From Hsuehochloa calcarea (Eukaryota; Streptophyta; Magnoliopsida; Poales; Poaceae), in NCBI GenBank assembly GCA_036346395.1, contig CM070594.1, positions 13,487,385 through 13,551,384 on the forward strand: a DNA stretch of 64,000 nucleotides, read 5' to 3'. Positions 23,001 through 34,400 of the stretch are shown here, in pieces. Position 1 is the first letter of the stretch. The number at the start of each line of letters is the position of its first letter. The position numbers and the translations under genes are program-made. The notes beneath the pieces are model-generated. The model made no database searches. It was not told where the DNA came from and was given only the letters and a program-made list of their open reading frames with translations.

Positions 23001-26000
23001 CTTGCTTGCTCGTGGTCAAAGAATTGCCCCTCGAGCGTTGCGGTCGACTTCGAGTCACTCGGTTGGGCTCGGTTGGGCTGGACTGGAGCAGGCTGGCCAG
23101 TTCTTTCTATTTTCGTTTTTTCTTTCTCTTTTCTTTTTCTTCTTCACTGCCGGCTTTCGATCGCGGAGTGCACAGACCGGCGCCTAGGTGGGCTAGGCGC
23201 TAGGCGGCCACCCTCCGCCCGCCTTCCGCCTAGCGCCTAGGTGAACATTGGTCTTGCATATACACATTTTGACAAGAGCCACGAATTATCTCTAGATAAT
23301 TAGAACTGAGCACCTGTTCACTTACCACTAAAAGGAAAGCCGGACGAACAGGGGAGAACCAAAGCATGTTGGGCCAATAGTGAACATTCCATCTATCATA
23401 GTAACATTATTTGAAGGCCGTACTTATTAGAGAATGATGGCCAATGCCAATGAATCTAATATTCAGAGAGCAGGTTTTCTTGCGCCAGCCTTTCCATATA
23501 GCCTGGGTGTTAAATATCATGGTTGTTGTCCACCAGCAAAACCAGAAAGACAAGATACTCCTACCATCGATCATACTAATGCTTGGACCGGCCAATATAC
23601 CATCCAAACTCAGACTGTTTAAGATTCAAAACTTCTACTTCTATTAACCATGAAAACTCATTCACCTCTGCTTAAAAAAAGTTTTGGATACAAATCTCAA
23701 TAAGGGGAAAACTATGTGCACATTCAACAAGTTGGATATAAAAAAATAATGCAAAGTTTTGAGACTTTTTGCATGTAGTGTAGTTAAAAAAATTTCACAG
23801 ATCATCTAATCACATCACATACAACAAAACAAATCTATATTATATATTTTTCCAACGAATACATCAGAGAAAAGTTAACTCGATACTTACGTGTTTCAAC
23901 AGGAGGCACCTTCTTTTTTCCTTTCCTAAATGCGCAGAAGCAAATAAATAAAACAATCACCAAGACACCAATTAGAGCACCGATACATATGCCAATGACA
24001 GTAATCAGGTTCAAGTGTCTGTCATTGCTGGTATCCTCACTCAGTCTTGGTAAGGTAGATGCTGCAGATGGAGAGGCCTTGGGTGATATCGTGAATGCTG
24101 GAGCTGAAAATTTGAAACACAAGATATACAATGACGTTAGGAAAGGAGGATACACATATAAAAGAAGGGTCATTTATATGATATGTAGGAAATATAATAT
24201 CACCAAGCATCATTTTTGAACCATGACATCAACAATCCCAAGTTCATCAAAGAAAAGAATTGCACTGTTAATTTAACTTCACGTTGATTGTTCAAAGTTA
24301 ATTTGCAATAGCTAACAAAAAGGTTCATATTTTAACATCACATTGGTGGTTCACAGTTCACACTATATACATGCCTAGTATTATCATGTGCCACAAATAT
24401 TCTTCGATTTCTCAAACAAAGTAAACAATACAGACAAAATTAAAGGGACAAAAATGAAGTGGTCTTCCAGTTTTATCTACCTGAACACTAAGAGAACTAT
24501 CAGCATTGTAATAAATAGAACAACATCAAGATGACTACGGATTACCAGGAGCTGGAGCCAATGGCCTGAACCATGTTAAATTAAGAAGATTGTAGTCCCC
24601 AACCAGTACAGGATTGATCCGAACTGTATGCAGACTAAGCGAGTAATTCATTACAGTAACTTGATCCACTGAGAAGCTAATTCCAGTGTGGGGAGCTATA
24701 TTCATTGTGATATTTAGCCCAGAAGCTCCAACAACATAGAAATTTACAATCTCGAACTGAGTAACCCACAGCTTGAGCTGAGAAGCAAGCTCCTCAAGAA
24801 ATTCGTTGCTCCAATTTGAAGTCAAGGAAACATTGCGAAGGAAGAGCTCAACTCTTAGCGGGTAAACACAGTGGCAATCTCGGCTCCCTCGTCTTTGTAC
24901 CATGTTTGGAGCACAACAGCCTAGTAAAACAGAAGGTGGATTATATTGGGATTGGCAGCATATTTAGAGCAAATACAAGAAGCAAATTAAAAGCATCTAT
25001 GATTGAAGTCAACGTTATCCATCTCCTAAAGATTTGGAGTAAATATGCCAAAACAATAAATCCAAATGGCAAACAAAAGGGGCAAGTGGTAGGGTTAAAC
25101 CTCACCAGGCTGACTTAGGGAGCTAGAAAGTAGAAACAACTGATAGAAAAAGATAGACTATTCTACAGTAGCTTAAGCATTTTATATAAGGCAAACGGCA
25201 CAACAATACAGTGTGATTCATTCCAGTAAGAGATGAAGAAAATGTTAGTTGAATTTCCACAATACAGAATCAACCATATTCCATAAGCAAACAGGAACAA
25301 ACAACCAATCAAGTTTCAAGCATCAAAATGTTATTCTAGAAGTAAACATCCATATTTGTAGCATACACAATTTTCACAGAACACTCTTCGCATCATTGTT
25401 TATTTATTCTGCCCGCTGGCGGCGAAAAAAAAAACTGTTGTTTTCTGAATTTGCATTCTGTAGCCTATAGCTTAATGTGAGCAGAAAACAGGGTTGTATA
25501 GTTGGGTCAAATAAGTTGCACAGGGCAAACAGTGCTCAAGTGGTCATCTCTCAATAGTAGGAGCAGCAAAATTGAAGATTTATGAATGTAAGCAGAGGCC
25601 AGGTGTTCAAAGAAATAGCAATAGCTCGCAGGAATGGAAGAAGCGGTGTCAAAATTCTACACATGAGATATAGCCCACAGTTTGGCTTAGACCCCGATAT
25701 GAAGTTCCTATCCTCGCTGCCAGCCTGTAGTGTGAACCGGTACACAAGTTGGTATGGAAACCTTTCAAGACAGGCAGCAGGTTTTACTGAACAACCAGCC
25801 AGTTTCAGGTCAGACGTGCCACAGCTATTAAGCATTTCAGAATGCTCATAGTATTCAAGGTGTGCCACAGATCTAAGGTCTCTGCTTCCTAGAATAGTAT
25901 ATGTACATTCCAATGAGCAAATGTGGATATGTCTAATAGAGTTAACATTCCAGATTAACTTTAAATGAGCAAACGAAACAACTTATATTAAAAGCACTTG

Positions 26001-28491
26001 GTTGATCAGTAAATAAAAACTGAATGTTTTACTCAAATTCAGTGTTCCATTTCTGTGCAATTAAAAAATCACAAAAAAAGTTTTTCTCACCAGTCACCAC
26101 TCCAAATTGATGCATTAAATGTTTGAAATATAATGCTTGAATTAGCAAGTTAACAAACTTATATAATTTATGTGCTATGTAGAGAAGCTGCTATCAACTT
26201 GTGCTAATGATCAGTCATGAAAAGCTATTGCCCCAGATAAGGAGGAAGCCAAATAAGAATTAATTGCACAAGCATCACTTTACCTATGCTCTTGAATAAC
26301 CAGATGCCTACCCCTTTATGCAATGGATTTATGTAATTTAAGGTCATGCTTGAAATAATGAAATCATTTTGAATTAAACGATTCCAAGGCTCTAGCAATC
26401 AAACTTACCATTGTGAGGAGATATTGGGGGTTGCACTAATCCAGAAGGGGCCGCACTAGTATTCGAAGCTGCATCGGGAGGGGCAGCATCTACATGAGCA
26501 GGAACATCTGCTGCTGATCGTCTGTTATGATGCACCAAAGGATCTGACAGGTCTAAGGAATAAAAGGAGAGGTCAGAAGCACCAGAAATGGAGCTATAGC
26601 TCGGCGCTGAGATAGGAGGGTGCACAGATGATGAATATAGCTTCAGTTGTCTTTGCTCACGCATTGAAATACTTGTGTCAACTTTGGCTTGAGATACCCT
26701 GGACCGAACTGGTCTCCAACCTTGTGATGGAGACATAGCAGGAGCAACCATTTTCAGAGCTGAAGTTTGGGAAATCAAATTGATCCCAGTGATAAATTCC
26801 AGAGTCAACACAACAACCAAGAAATTGAACAAAAGTTTCCTTGGAGCATCTTCCAAAGGCCCTGCCAAGAAACAGTACAATCAACCAGTCAGCATCCTCT
26901 TTAAGACAAGAATATGTTGTGCATTGACCAGGAACAGGTGCAACTAATGGATATGCACTCAGTAAAATTAACAAAATTAATGTGAATAGCGCATGATTCA
27001 TACGCTTCTTAGAAACAATAGATAATTGGTACAGAGAAATCGCCATTCAAGGTGGTCAGGTCCACAAGTTAATCAAACAGCTGGGACAAAAGGGCACAAG
27101 TATATCTTTACACATCCTTAAAAGATGCAAATATATGTAGAGATAGTGTATGTTAATGGAGAAGATTCAGAAAGTCCATGTGTACTAAAAGATAGATGTG
27201 CAGGCCATGTAAACCTTCCTATCTCGATGAACCTACCATTATTTTATGAGTAAGAATCAGACTTAGAATCTGGTATTAGTATTACTACTCTCCTTTAAGT
27301 CTTCTTTTTTTGCTGGTGATGGTATATATTCCTCATGACCTACATTGATGTTTATTACTACATAAGCAGGCATCGTCTAATTAATATGGTTAATGTGGTG
27401 GCTTAAATATGTTTGGACCAGCAGTAATTATTTCTAAAAAGATAAGCAATTTCCAGCAAAAGAAAGGGCTTTCTTCCACACAATAATAAAGATAGAACCG
27501 TGAATGAAACAGAAACTAAAACTACCAAGATCCTCCCCCAACACAGGTAGGGGAAGAGGCAAAACATGTTATTTTCTATGCATAAATAGGACATGTATAA
27601 ACCAAACACAGCAATGCAGGAATTGTCTTCATTCGAGCAACAAAAGTTCAGGGTTGGGCCTTTCCAGTACAGGAGGATCCATTGACATGAATTTGTTAAC
27701 CAAGATCAGAACTTCATTTACTATTACTCAAAGTTAGCTAGATCAGTGCAAAATAAGGCTACAACTCCCTGTAAAAAATGGCTACAACAAGTACAGACCA
27801 AACACACTATCGTATATCTCAAAACAATGAAACCTGAACTAAGGACACTCAGCTACCTATCATCTCGATTTCCACCAAAAGCATTCCTTAAATCAATAAA
27901 TCTTTCTTCTCTCTAGCAACGGATCTATCTACTGAAGTAGTGCCATTTGACACGGAAGGGCCAGAAAATGTAGTGGATTTCTGGGTAGAAAACCTCCTTA
28001 GACTTTATAGGCTTAATTTGGAGATGACCAAGATACTCTAAGCTCTACATTCTGGTATCTGACTCCTGTTGTTCGGTAACGCCAGGGCAGCGAAGAACAC
28101 TGGACCTACTTACTAAGTCGAATCGAGCCCTAAATCTACCATTTGCCCGACTCCAAACCCAAATTTTCAGTCGAGCTCCCAACTGAGCTACAGAACGAAC
28201 GCGGCGACTAAGATCCTAGAACAGCCGCCCCACGCAAACTACCTCGGCCCAAACCCCGCCGTCGCCTCACCACACAGACAAGTGTCGGACATTTATCCGC
28301 CGCTAAACCCCGGATTTTGTCTAGATAATCGCAACACGCACAGCCCGAATATTCACTAATAAGTCCATCACACCACCTAGCAGCAAACACGACATCAAAC
28401 GCAGGGGTTCCGATTCCAACGCGTAGGTGGGACTCAGATCGGGGGACTGACCTCGGCCGGAGCGGCAGCCCGCGCGCCCGAGCCGCGCCAT
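20051..28491 (-). CDS. ALE2-like receptor-like serine/threonine kinase (8 coding exons)
   Basis: A plasma-membrane receptor kinase. The family includes Arabidopsis ALE2, which acts in epidermal and cuticle patterning. Coding exons (minus strand): 28491-28452, 26861-26409, 24920-24546, 24103-23891, 22042-21671, 21503-21260, 21180-21033 and 20425-20051, total 2,220 nt (739 aa). All introns are GT-AG and phases agree. In order: a short basic N-terminus (MARLGRAGCRSGR), a hydrophobic signal/anchor (about 22-43), a Ser/Pro-rich ectodomain, the family Cys motif CCAPNMVQRRGSRDCHC with NWSNEF and HTGISF, a transmembrane helix (about 322-348), a basic stop-transfer RKGKKK, then the kinase: GEGGFGRVF (about 403), VAIKK (Lys 424), HRD (522-524; an RD kinase), DFG (542-544), and APEYAMTG. 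All catalytic motifs are intact. The start is the ATG that splices in frame from the GC-rich first exon. It is probably functional. Confidence 0.93.
22499..23251. mobile_element. Non-autonomous TIR element in intron 4 of the receptor kinase
   Basis: The GC-rich insert has inverted ends: left CCGTGTTCCCCTAGGCG, right reverse-complemented CCAATGTTCACCTAGGCG. The flanks are TCTTACA (22492-22498) and TCTTGCA (23252-23258), a 7-bp duplication with one mismatch. Several CCTAGGCG/CGCCTAGG words lie near both ends. Long frames inside are compositional. The superfamily (hAT or Mutator) is unresolved because the duplication length is uncertain. Confidence 0.6.
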
Positions 28492-28784
28492 CCCCCAGGC
28501 GCGGCCCGAGCCGAGGAGGAGGCGGAGGCGGCGATCTACCGCTGCTGCTCCTGGTGCCGGTGGGCTTGGCGCGGGGGCGGCGCGGGGCCCATGGGGGGAC
28601 GCGGCGCCGAGGAGGGGGGATAGGGTTTGGGGACGGAGCCGAGCCGAGTTCTGCCGAGCTCGCGGCGAGAGCGGTGAATTTTCAGCGCTTTTTCCCCTAC
28701 TCTCCTTTCGTCCTGGCCTCGAGGCTCGAGCTGCAGGGGAGGTTTGCTTTTTGCGCCTGCGCCTTCCCCTAGCCGCTGCCGTTG

Positions 28785-28788
<4 letters not shown>

Positions 28789-28815
<27 letters not shown>
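28789..28815. promoter_or_regulatory. (CT)n/(GA)n microsatellite upstream of the receptor kinase
   Basis: About 27 bp of CT dinucleotides lie 300 bp upstream of the kinase ATG; on the coding strand this is GAGA-type sequence, common in plant core promoters and leaders. A regulatory role is inference. Confidence 0.45.
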
Positions 28816-28819
<4 letters not shown>

Positions 28820-28859
28820 GACTTTTCTTTTTTTTGTTGCAGTGTTTAGGGTATATCGT

Positions 28860-30295
28860 GGAACGGCAAAGTTATGTACTAGGAAGTGACCTACTACGGT
28901 TTGAGTGAGTGCTACGTGAATTCTGTCTCAAAATTGTATGGTAAAGATGTTATTTTTATTATTTTTTCATATGAACTTAGTTTTGCTATTTCATTTATTA
29001 AAAAAGTTAAATTAGCCAACAACTGGCAGCGTTTGAGGCTAGTGCTGAGATACAGAGCGTACAGTTACTCGAAGCTGACGCAGGTGAAAGCGAGCAGGCA
29101 CTGCCAAATGCAAGAAGAATTAAAACGTCCTGAACTTACTAACGCTTAAGGTAATCAATCACCCTCCAGGTAACTAGAAATGCTGTATTTTGATTTTTGT
29201 TCGCTGAAAACTGTAGCTCGATCCATTTTGCGAGGACGGGACAGCAAAGCGATCTGGTTGCCGTGGAAATTGCTATAGGTGATCGAAAGAGTAGGAGAAA
29301 AAAATCAATGTAATCATATGCGTACCTCGTACCTAAGTTGCTTCCTGATGTAAAAGCAATATAATATAGCATGCACAGCCCTTGAATCAGTAAGTCTATA
29401 AATTGTGTGTTACGTTGCTGCTTCGATCTCTCTCACACATGCACTGTTGTGGCGGATCTTAAGATCTACTTATATTTCTTTCCACAGACCCTATCTGAAC
29501 CTGAAAAAAGAACTCCAGTTAGGCTTCCTGGTTTAGGTGAAAATATAGCAGAGATAGACCACACTAAACTAATCAACTAGGTTAGGATAAACTAATCTAT
29601 TACCAGCTGTTTAAACCCCAGGAAGGACGAGAGGCCCAGTAGGCTACAGCCGTGAACCTTGGATGCGTATCAAATCCGGGTAGACGACGTAGACCACATT
29701 GTGTGTGCAATCATGTGTATTTTTTCCATGAATCCGTCGCACCTTAATCTCCCTACCAAATTGATAATGACACTTTACCTCTTCTATAATCAACAACGAC
29801 AACCAGTAGCCCTGACAGTTCAAAGGCTGGAAAGCAAGTTCCTTGGCTATCCTGGACCATGAGTGCCATTATTTGACCAATATTCTGTTCTTTTTACTAC
29901 TAGACGAACCTTTGGATTATGTCGCTTTTCTTCTTCTTCTTCTTCTTCAGAGAGAGAGGCTCGTCTCATGGGGTTCAGCAGGTCGTTGTCCTTGGTTGAA
30001 TTCAGGTGACAACTTTGACCTGGATACAAGAAGCCATGACCCTCTCTTACTTTGTTTGACTTTGCAAATCAGAATACAGATGAAGGTCAAATCCTTTACA
30101 AACTGAATTTCAAAAGGGAAAAAGGGTTGGTACCTAACGGATGACAAAGCTATGGCGAAATAACTAACTTAGGCAGATCGAGTTAATTATGATGAATTTG
30201 ACGGACCAAAACTGTAGCCGACGAAACCTCCAAAGTTCCTCCGAAGAAAGAATCGAGTGCTTCAGATATACACATTTGTACTCTGTCAGCAGGGG
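28860..30295. other. Intergenic region without recognisable gene
   Basis: Only short frames occur. There is a (TTC)n run at about 29926-29949. No transposon termini were found. Confidence 0.5.
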
Positions 30296-30299
30296 ATTG

Positions 30300-30690
30300 A
30301 ATAAACTTTACAACACTTTCGTGCAATGCCCCTATGCTCAGGAATGTTGGGATCTGCTCTATCCCATTAGACCTATTGGTCTCTCAGCAATGGATGCCCT
30401 ACGATATATCAAGGATTACCTTAACCTTCCTTTTGCTATGGAGATTATAATTATAGCATGCTGGAGCTTATGGATCACAAGAAACAGTAAGGTGTTTCAG
30501 AACATTGATCCTCCAAAAGAGAATTGGAAACAACAAAAGAGATGGAATTTGCCATGGTTATCCATAGGGCAAGGAAAAAATTGTTTCCTCAAATCCAGGA
30601 GTGGTTTGATAGTTTTTAAAAAAATTCACCCTTTTGTACATGTTTTTTTCTTTTCTCTTGTAATTAACTTTTCCCCTTATATAATTAGGA
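30300..30690 (+). pseudogene. LINE 3' end: reverse-transcriptase zinc-binding region fragment
   Basis: A frame within 30189-30701 reads FVQCPYAQECWDLL, then MEIIIIACWSLWITRNSKVF and PPKENWKQ. This is the C-terminal zf-RVT-like domain found after the reverse transcriptase in plant L1-type LINEs (pattern CPxAxxCW ... W..WxxRN...F). The reverse transcriptase and endonuclease are missing, as expected for a 5'-truncated copy. The following sequence (TTTGTACATG, then T-rich, then CTTGTAATTAA) resembles LINE 3' tails, though no terminal poly(A) or target duplication could be fixed. Confidence 0.75.
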
Positions 30691-31042
30691 AAAATCCATA
30701 AACACCCCAAAAGAAATATACCTTTTTCAATTTGTCCAACATATCTCATTTTCGTTTTCTTTGCCCCCATAATTTAAATTGGCTTGCAAATGCCCCCTAG
30801 GTCGCATGTTCGCGCTATTTTATCGTGGTTTTAATTATCTTTGGCAATTGCTTTAGTAATTTTAGTACTTAATTAAGTGCTTTCAATACTAATTTGAGTT
30901 ATTTCGCTATTTGTAATACAAGATTTCATCAATGAAACATTAGCAGTTTTCCAGTTTATAGAGATTTCAGCAATGATTTGAGTCATTTCTGTCTTGGCTC
31001 CAGTTTTCCATCACTAATGCGATTTTTCTTACCAGTTTATAG

Positions 31043-31346
31043 ATATAAAAAAGCGCATGGACAAAGATGTCAGTGAAGTGACAAATGTTGCACGGCTGGC
31101 AAAATCAAAAGTAGAGCAACTGGATAAAGATGTGAGCTAATTTGCACTCTTCTTGAGACCTTTTTTTTTACTAATACATGAGAAGTGTTCATAACTAATC
31201 AATTATGATTGTGTATTGATTTGATACATTGGTTTTCACTATAATAATCATATGCTCCTATGATTTATTTCTTCTAGAATGCTTCAAACAGAGAAAAGGG
31301 CTTTGGCAAGGGATCAGGTGTGGACCGATCCCAGACTACAACGACT
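31043..31346 (+). pseudogene. SYP132-like plasma-membrane syntaxin fragment (two exons)
   Basis: Syntaxins of this type are Qa-SNAREs for secretion and cell-plate formation. Two exon pieces match the linker region of SYP13-type proteins: IKKRMDKDVSEVTNVARLAK with KVEQLDKD (31043-31132), donor GTGAGC, then after TTCTTCTAG the piece NASNREKGFGKGSGVDRSQT followed by TTT (31279-31346), donor GTACGC. The join would be in frame. The Habc N-terminus, SNARE motif and membrane anchor are absent. The intron shows that the source was genomic DNA. It sits between a LINE tail and a truncated copia element. Confidence 0.82.
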
Positions 31347-31489
31347 GTGTACGCTCTCCTACGATCATTCTCTTGCTGTTTTCTTGCCCTTTGTTTTATT
31401 TTTCGCATGATTGATTCCCACTTGGTAATCTTATTGCAATGCATTGACAAAGAGGTTGAGAGAACGTACACATATCAGAGTTTCGGGTG

Positions 31490-34400
31490 CCTCCTTTTTC
31501 CATGGGAGTCTCAACGATCTGTTGATCGATGAGAGAAGCACGATCAAGAAGATCCTGAATATTCTTCTCTTTGGACATAAAGAAACCATCTGGAGTGGAA
31601 GTATGTAGGATCGTAAAGGCGACTAGAGGGGGTGAATAGGCGCTTTCTTAATTTTTCGCCTTAATCAAATTCAACACGCACTTTTCTCCTTTAGCTATGA
31701 AAGCTAAGAAGATCAGTGAATGCACAGAGGAAGCCTTGTGCTGAATTCGATTACCCCCTTTAACCACAAGACTCAACACTGGAGAATTGCTCTCAGTTGG
31801 ACTGGTCTGAACACCGGCGGTCCGACCGGTGGAAATCGGTTCGACCAGTGGAAATCGGTTCGACCGGCAGATAGCGGGCGGTCCGAAGGATGACGGTCTG
31901 ACCGCCGTTGCTAAATCGGTCGGACCGATTTAGTCCAGTACCAACACACAAAGCCCAACTCCAAAATAAAAATTGGTCCAACTTTTGATTCAACCAATGA
32001 AACTTGACCAAATTTGGAGCACACCTCCCTAAGGATATCAAAGACCTATTTCTAGCGACGATCCTCCAAATCCACTTCACAGAAACGATCTCTGTATATT
32101 TTACCAAAGAAGTGTTCAAACCCTAGAAATATGAAAAACTTGATCCAACACTTGCTTGTGGGGGATTGAAGATCTAGAGGGATCTAGGAGTATTCCCACA
32201 CATCAAAGCAAGGTAAATGAGGTCAAGAGACCAACCAAAATCAACCGGATTAAGGAAGCACCACGATCATCAAAAGAGAGAAGAAAGCAAATGAGACTTC
32301 ATTAATGAACAAGCATTCTTGGATTGATTGATTCAATATGATGCTTGTCAAAGCCACTCCCTCAAGGAGGACAATAGCTCAATCAAAGAGCACACATACA
32401 AATCTCTCTAAACCCTAGCATCTCCTCTCCTCTCCTCTCCAAACCCTAACCCTAGAAAAGGTTTTGCAAATGAGGGCTAAAGTGCTTCAGGGGTTTTTTT
32501 TCATCTCCCCCTTTCTATATATAGGAGAGCTAGGGTTTCACTCATGGGCTCCCATGAAGGCCCACACACACATACATCAGTTGAAGCAATCGCCTGCTTC
32601 ACCACGTGTAGGTTGATCAGCGGCTCTCATCATGTCGGCAAGTCTCTCCCGTCCGAATCCCATCGGATCCTCCCAGGGACTTGCACCGACTTCCGCACAG
32701 CCTAATCCAACTGGCTGCAACGAACTGCTCGTTCGATCCATCTTGCCCATTCTGCACCATGCTTGAGTCACACGACCTCACCCGGCATCCATGATCGTTA
32801 TGGACCTCAGCTCTCCAAGCGTAGTCCCGATCCACCTCACAGTTGACGTCGTTGACCTGCAAGCCACCTGCACAGCAATAGACAAAGAAATCGTCTCCGG
32901 GAACAAGTTTTTCACAACTTGACCCACGTTAGTTCAACAATGCAATATGCAACAATAAAGCATTGAAACTCATACAATCAACACATTCCAGACACAACAA
33001 TGCCAAAAAGGCTACATTCCAAGTGATTGGCGGTCTGACCGCCCCATACGGCCGGTCCGACCGATTTCAGGCCGGTCCGACCGATTCCATAACGGCGGTT
33101 GAACCGCCCGAAATGACTTAGCCATTTTTTCATCTCGAAAATCCGAAACCTTCTGGAATTTTCAAATGAATATAACTTTTGACTGGGAGCTCCAAAAATA
33201 ATGTGACCACATCCATGAGACTCCCCTCACTTGCCTACACATCCTATTTTAAGCTCAGCTTCAAAAACCAATTTGAACCATACCCGGTCGGACCGCAAAT
33301 CTGCCGGTCGGATCAGCTCCACCGGCGGTGATCGACCGCCATCGCCACCGGTCGACCGCTGTGGTGCGACAGAATCAAGCAAACCCGAAAATGCGAGATT
33401 TTGCAAACCAACAACGCCATTGCCAATTGACTCATCATCCTAAGATCATGCATATATCCCCACGATATCCACAAAGTAACCTCAATCCCAAGGAAGTAAC
33501 GAAGAGGACCAAGATCCGACATAAAGAACCTCTCACTCAGACGAGCCTTGACAAAGGCAATGTACTCAGAATCATCTCCGGTGATGATCATATCATCAAC
33601 ATATAGAAGAAGAAGAGTCCAACCACGAGACGAAGTGTGGACAAAAAGAGCAGGATCATGATCACTAACTGAGAAGCCAGCAGCAGTGACCACAGAGGAG
33701 AAGCGCTCAAACCAAGCACGAGGGCTTGTTTAAGGCCATAAAGAGAGTGACGAAGACGACAGACCATGCCCTCAGGAATAGAATACCTAGGTGGCGGATG
33801 CATGTAGACCTCCTCACGCAACTCACCATTAAGAAAGGCATTCTTGACATCAAGCTGAGAAACGGACCAAATGGCGAACAGACGCCACCGAAAGAAGAGT
33901 GCGGACAGTGATCATGTGGGCCACATGAGCAAAAGTCTCGTCGTAGTCACGACCATACTCCTGCTGGAAGCCACGAGCAATAAGACGCGCCTTATAGCGC
34001 TCAAGAGAGCCATCCGAGCGAGTCTTAATCTTATAGACCCACTTACACGTGATAAGACGAGAGTGAAATGGAAAAAGAACAAGATTCCAAGTACCAGTAC
34101 ACTCGAGAGCAGCAATCTCCTCGGTCATGGCATGCTGCCACTCAGGGTGAGTAACAGCATCCCGGTAGGAGACAGGCTCATGAGTAGCTGCACCAGCAAG
34201 ACCAAAACGGGCAGGAGGTCGAATCGATCGACGATCGCGGAGACCGTAGCGAGGAGATGATGGCCCATCAGAGGAAGATGTAGTATCAGGAGAAGATGAA
34301 TCATCAGGGGAAGATGGTTCATCTGGAAGAGCCTCGATACGAGGTCGACGAGTGTAGTGGGGGTAGCCTGAGGAGCCGCAGGAGACAAAGCAAGCGGCGA

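Noticed and set aside
26678..27046. 122-codon minus-strand frame
   Set aside because: It runs from intron 1 into exon 2 of the receptor kinase in a different frame; a spliced, in-frame alternative explains exon 2 fully.
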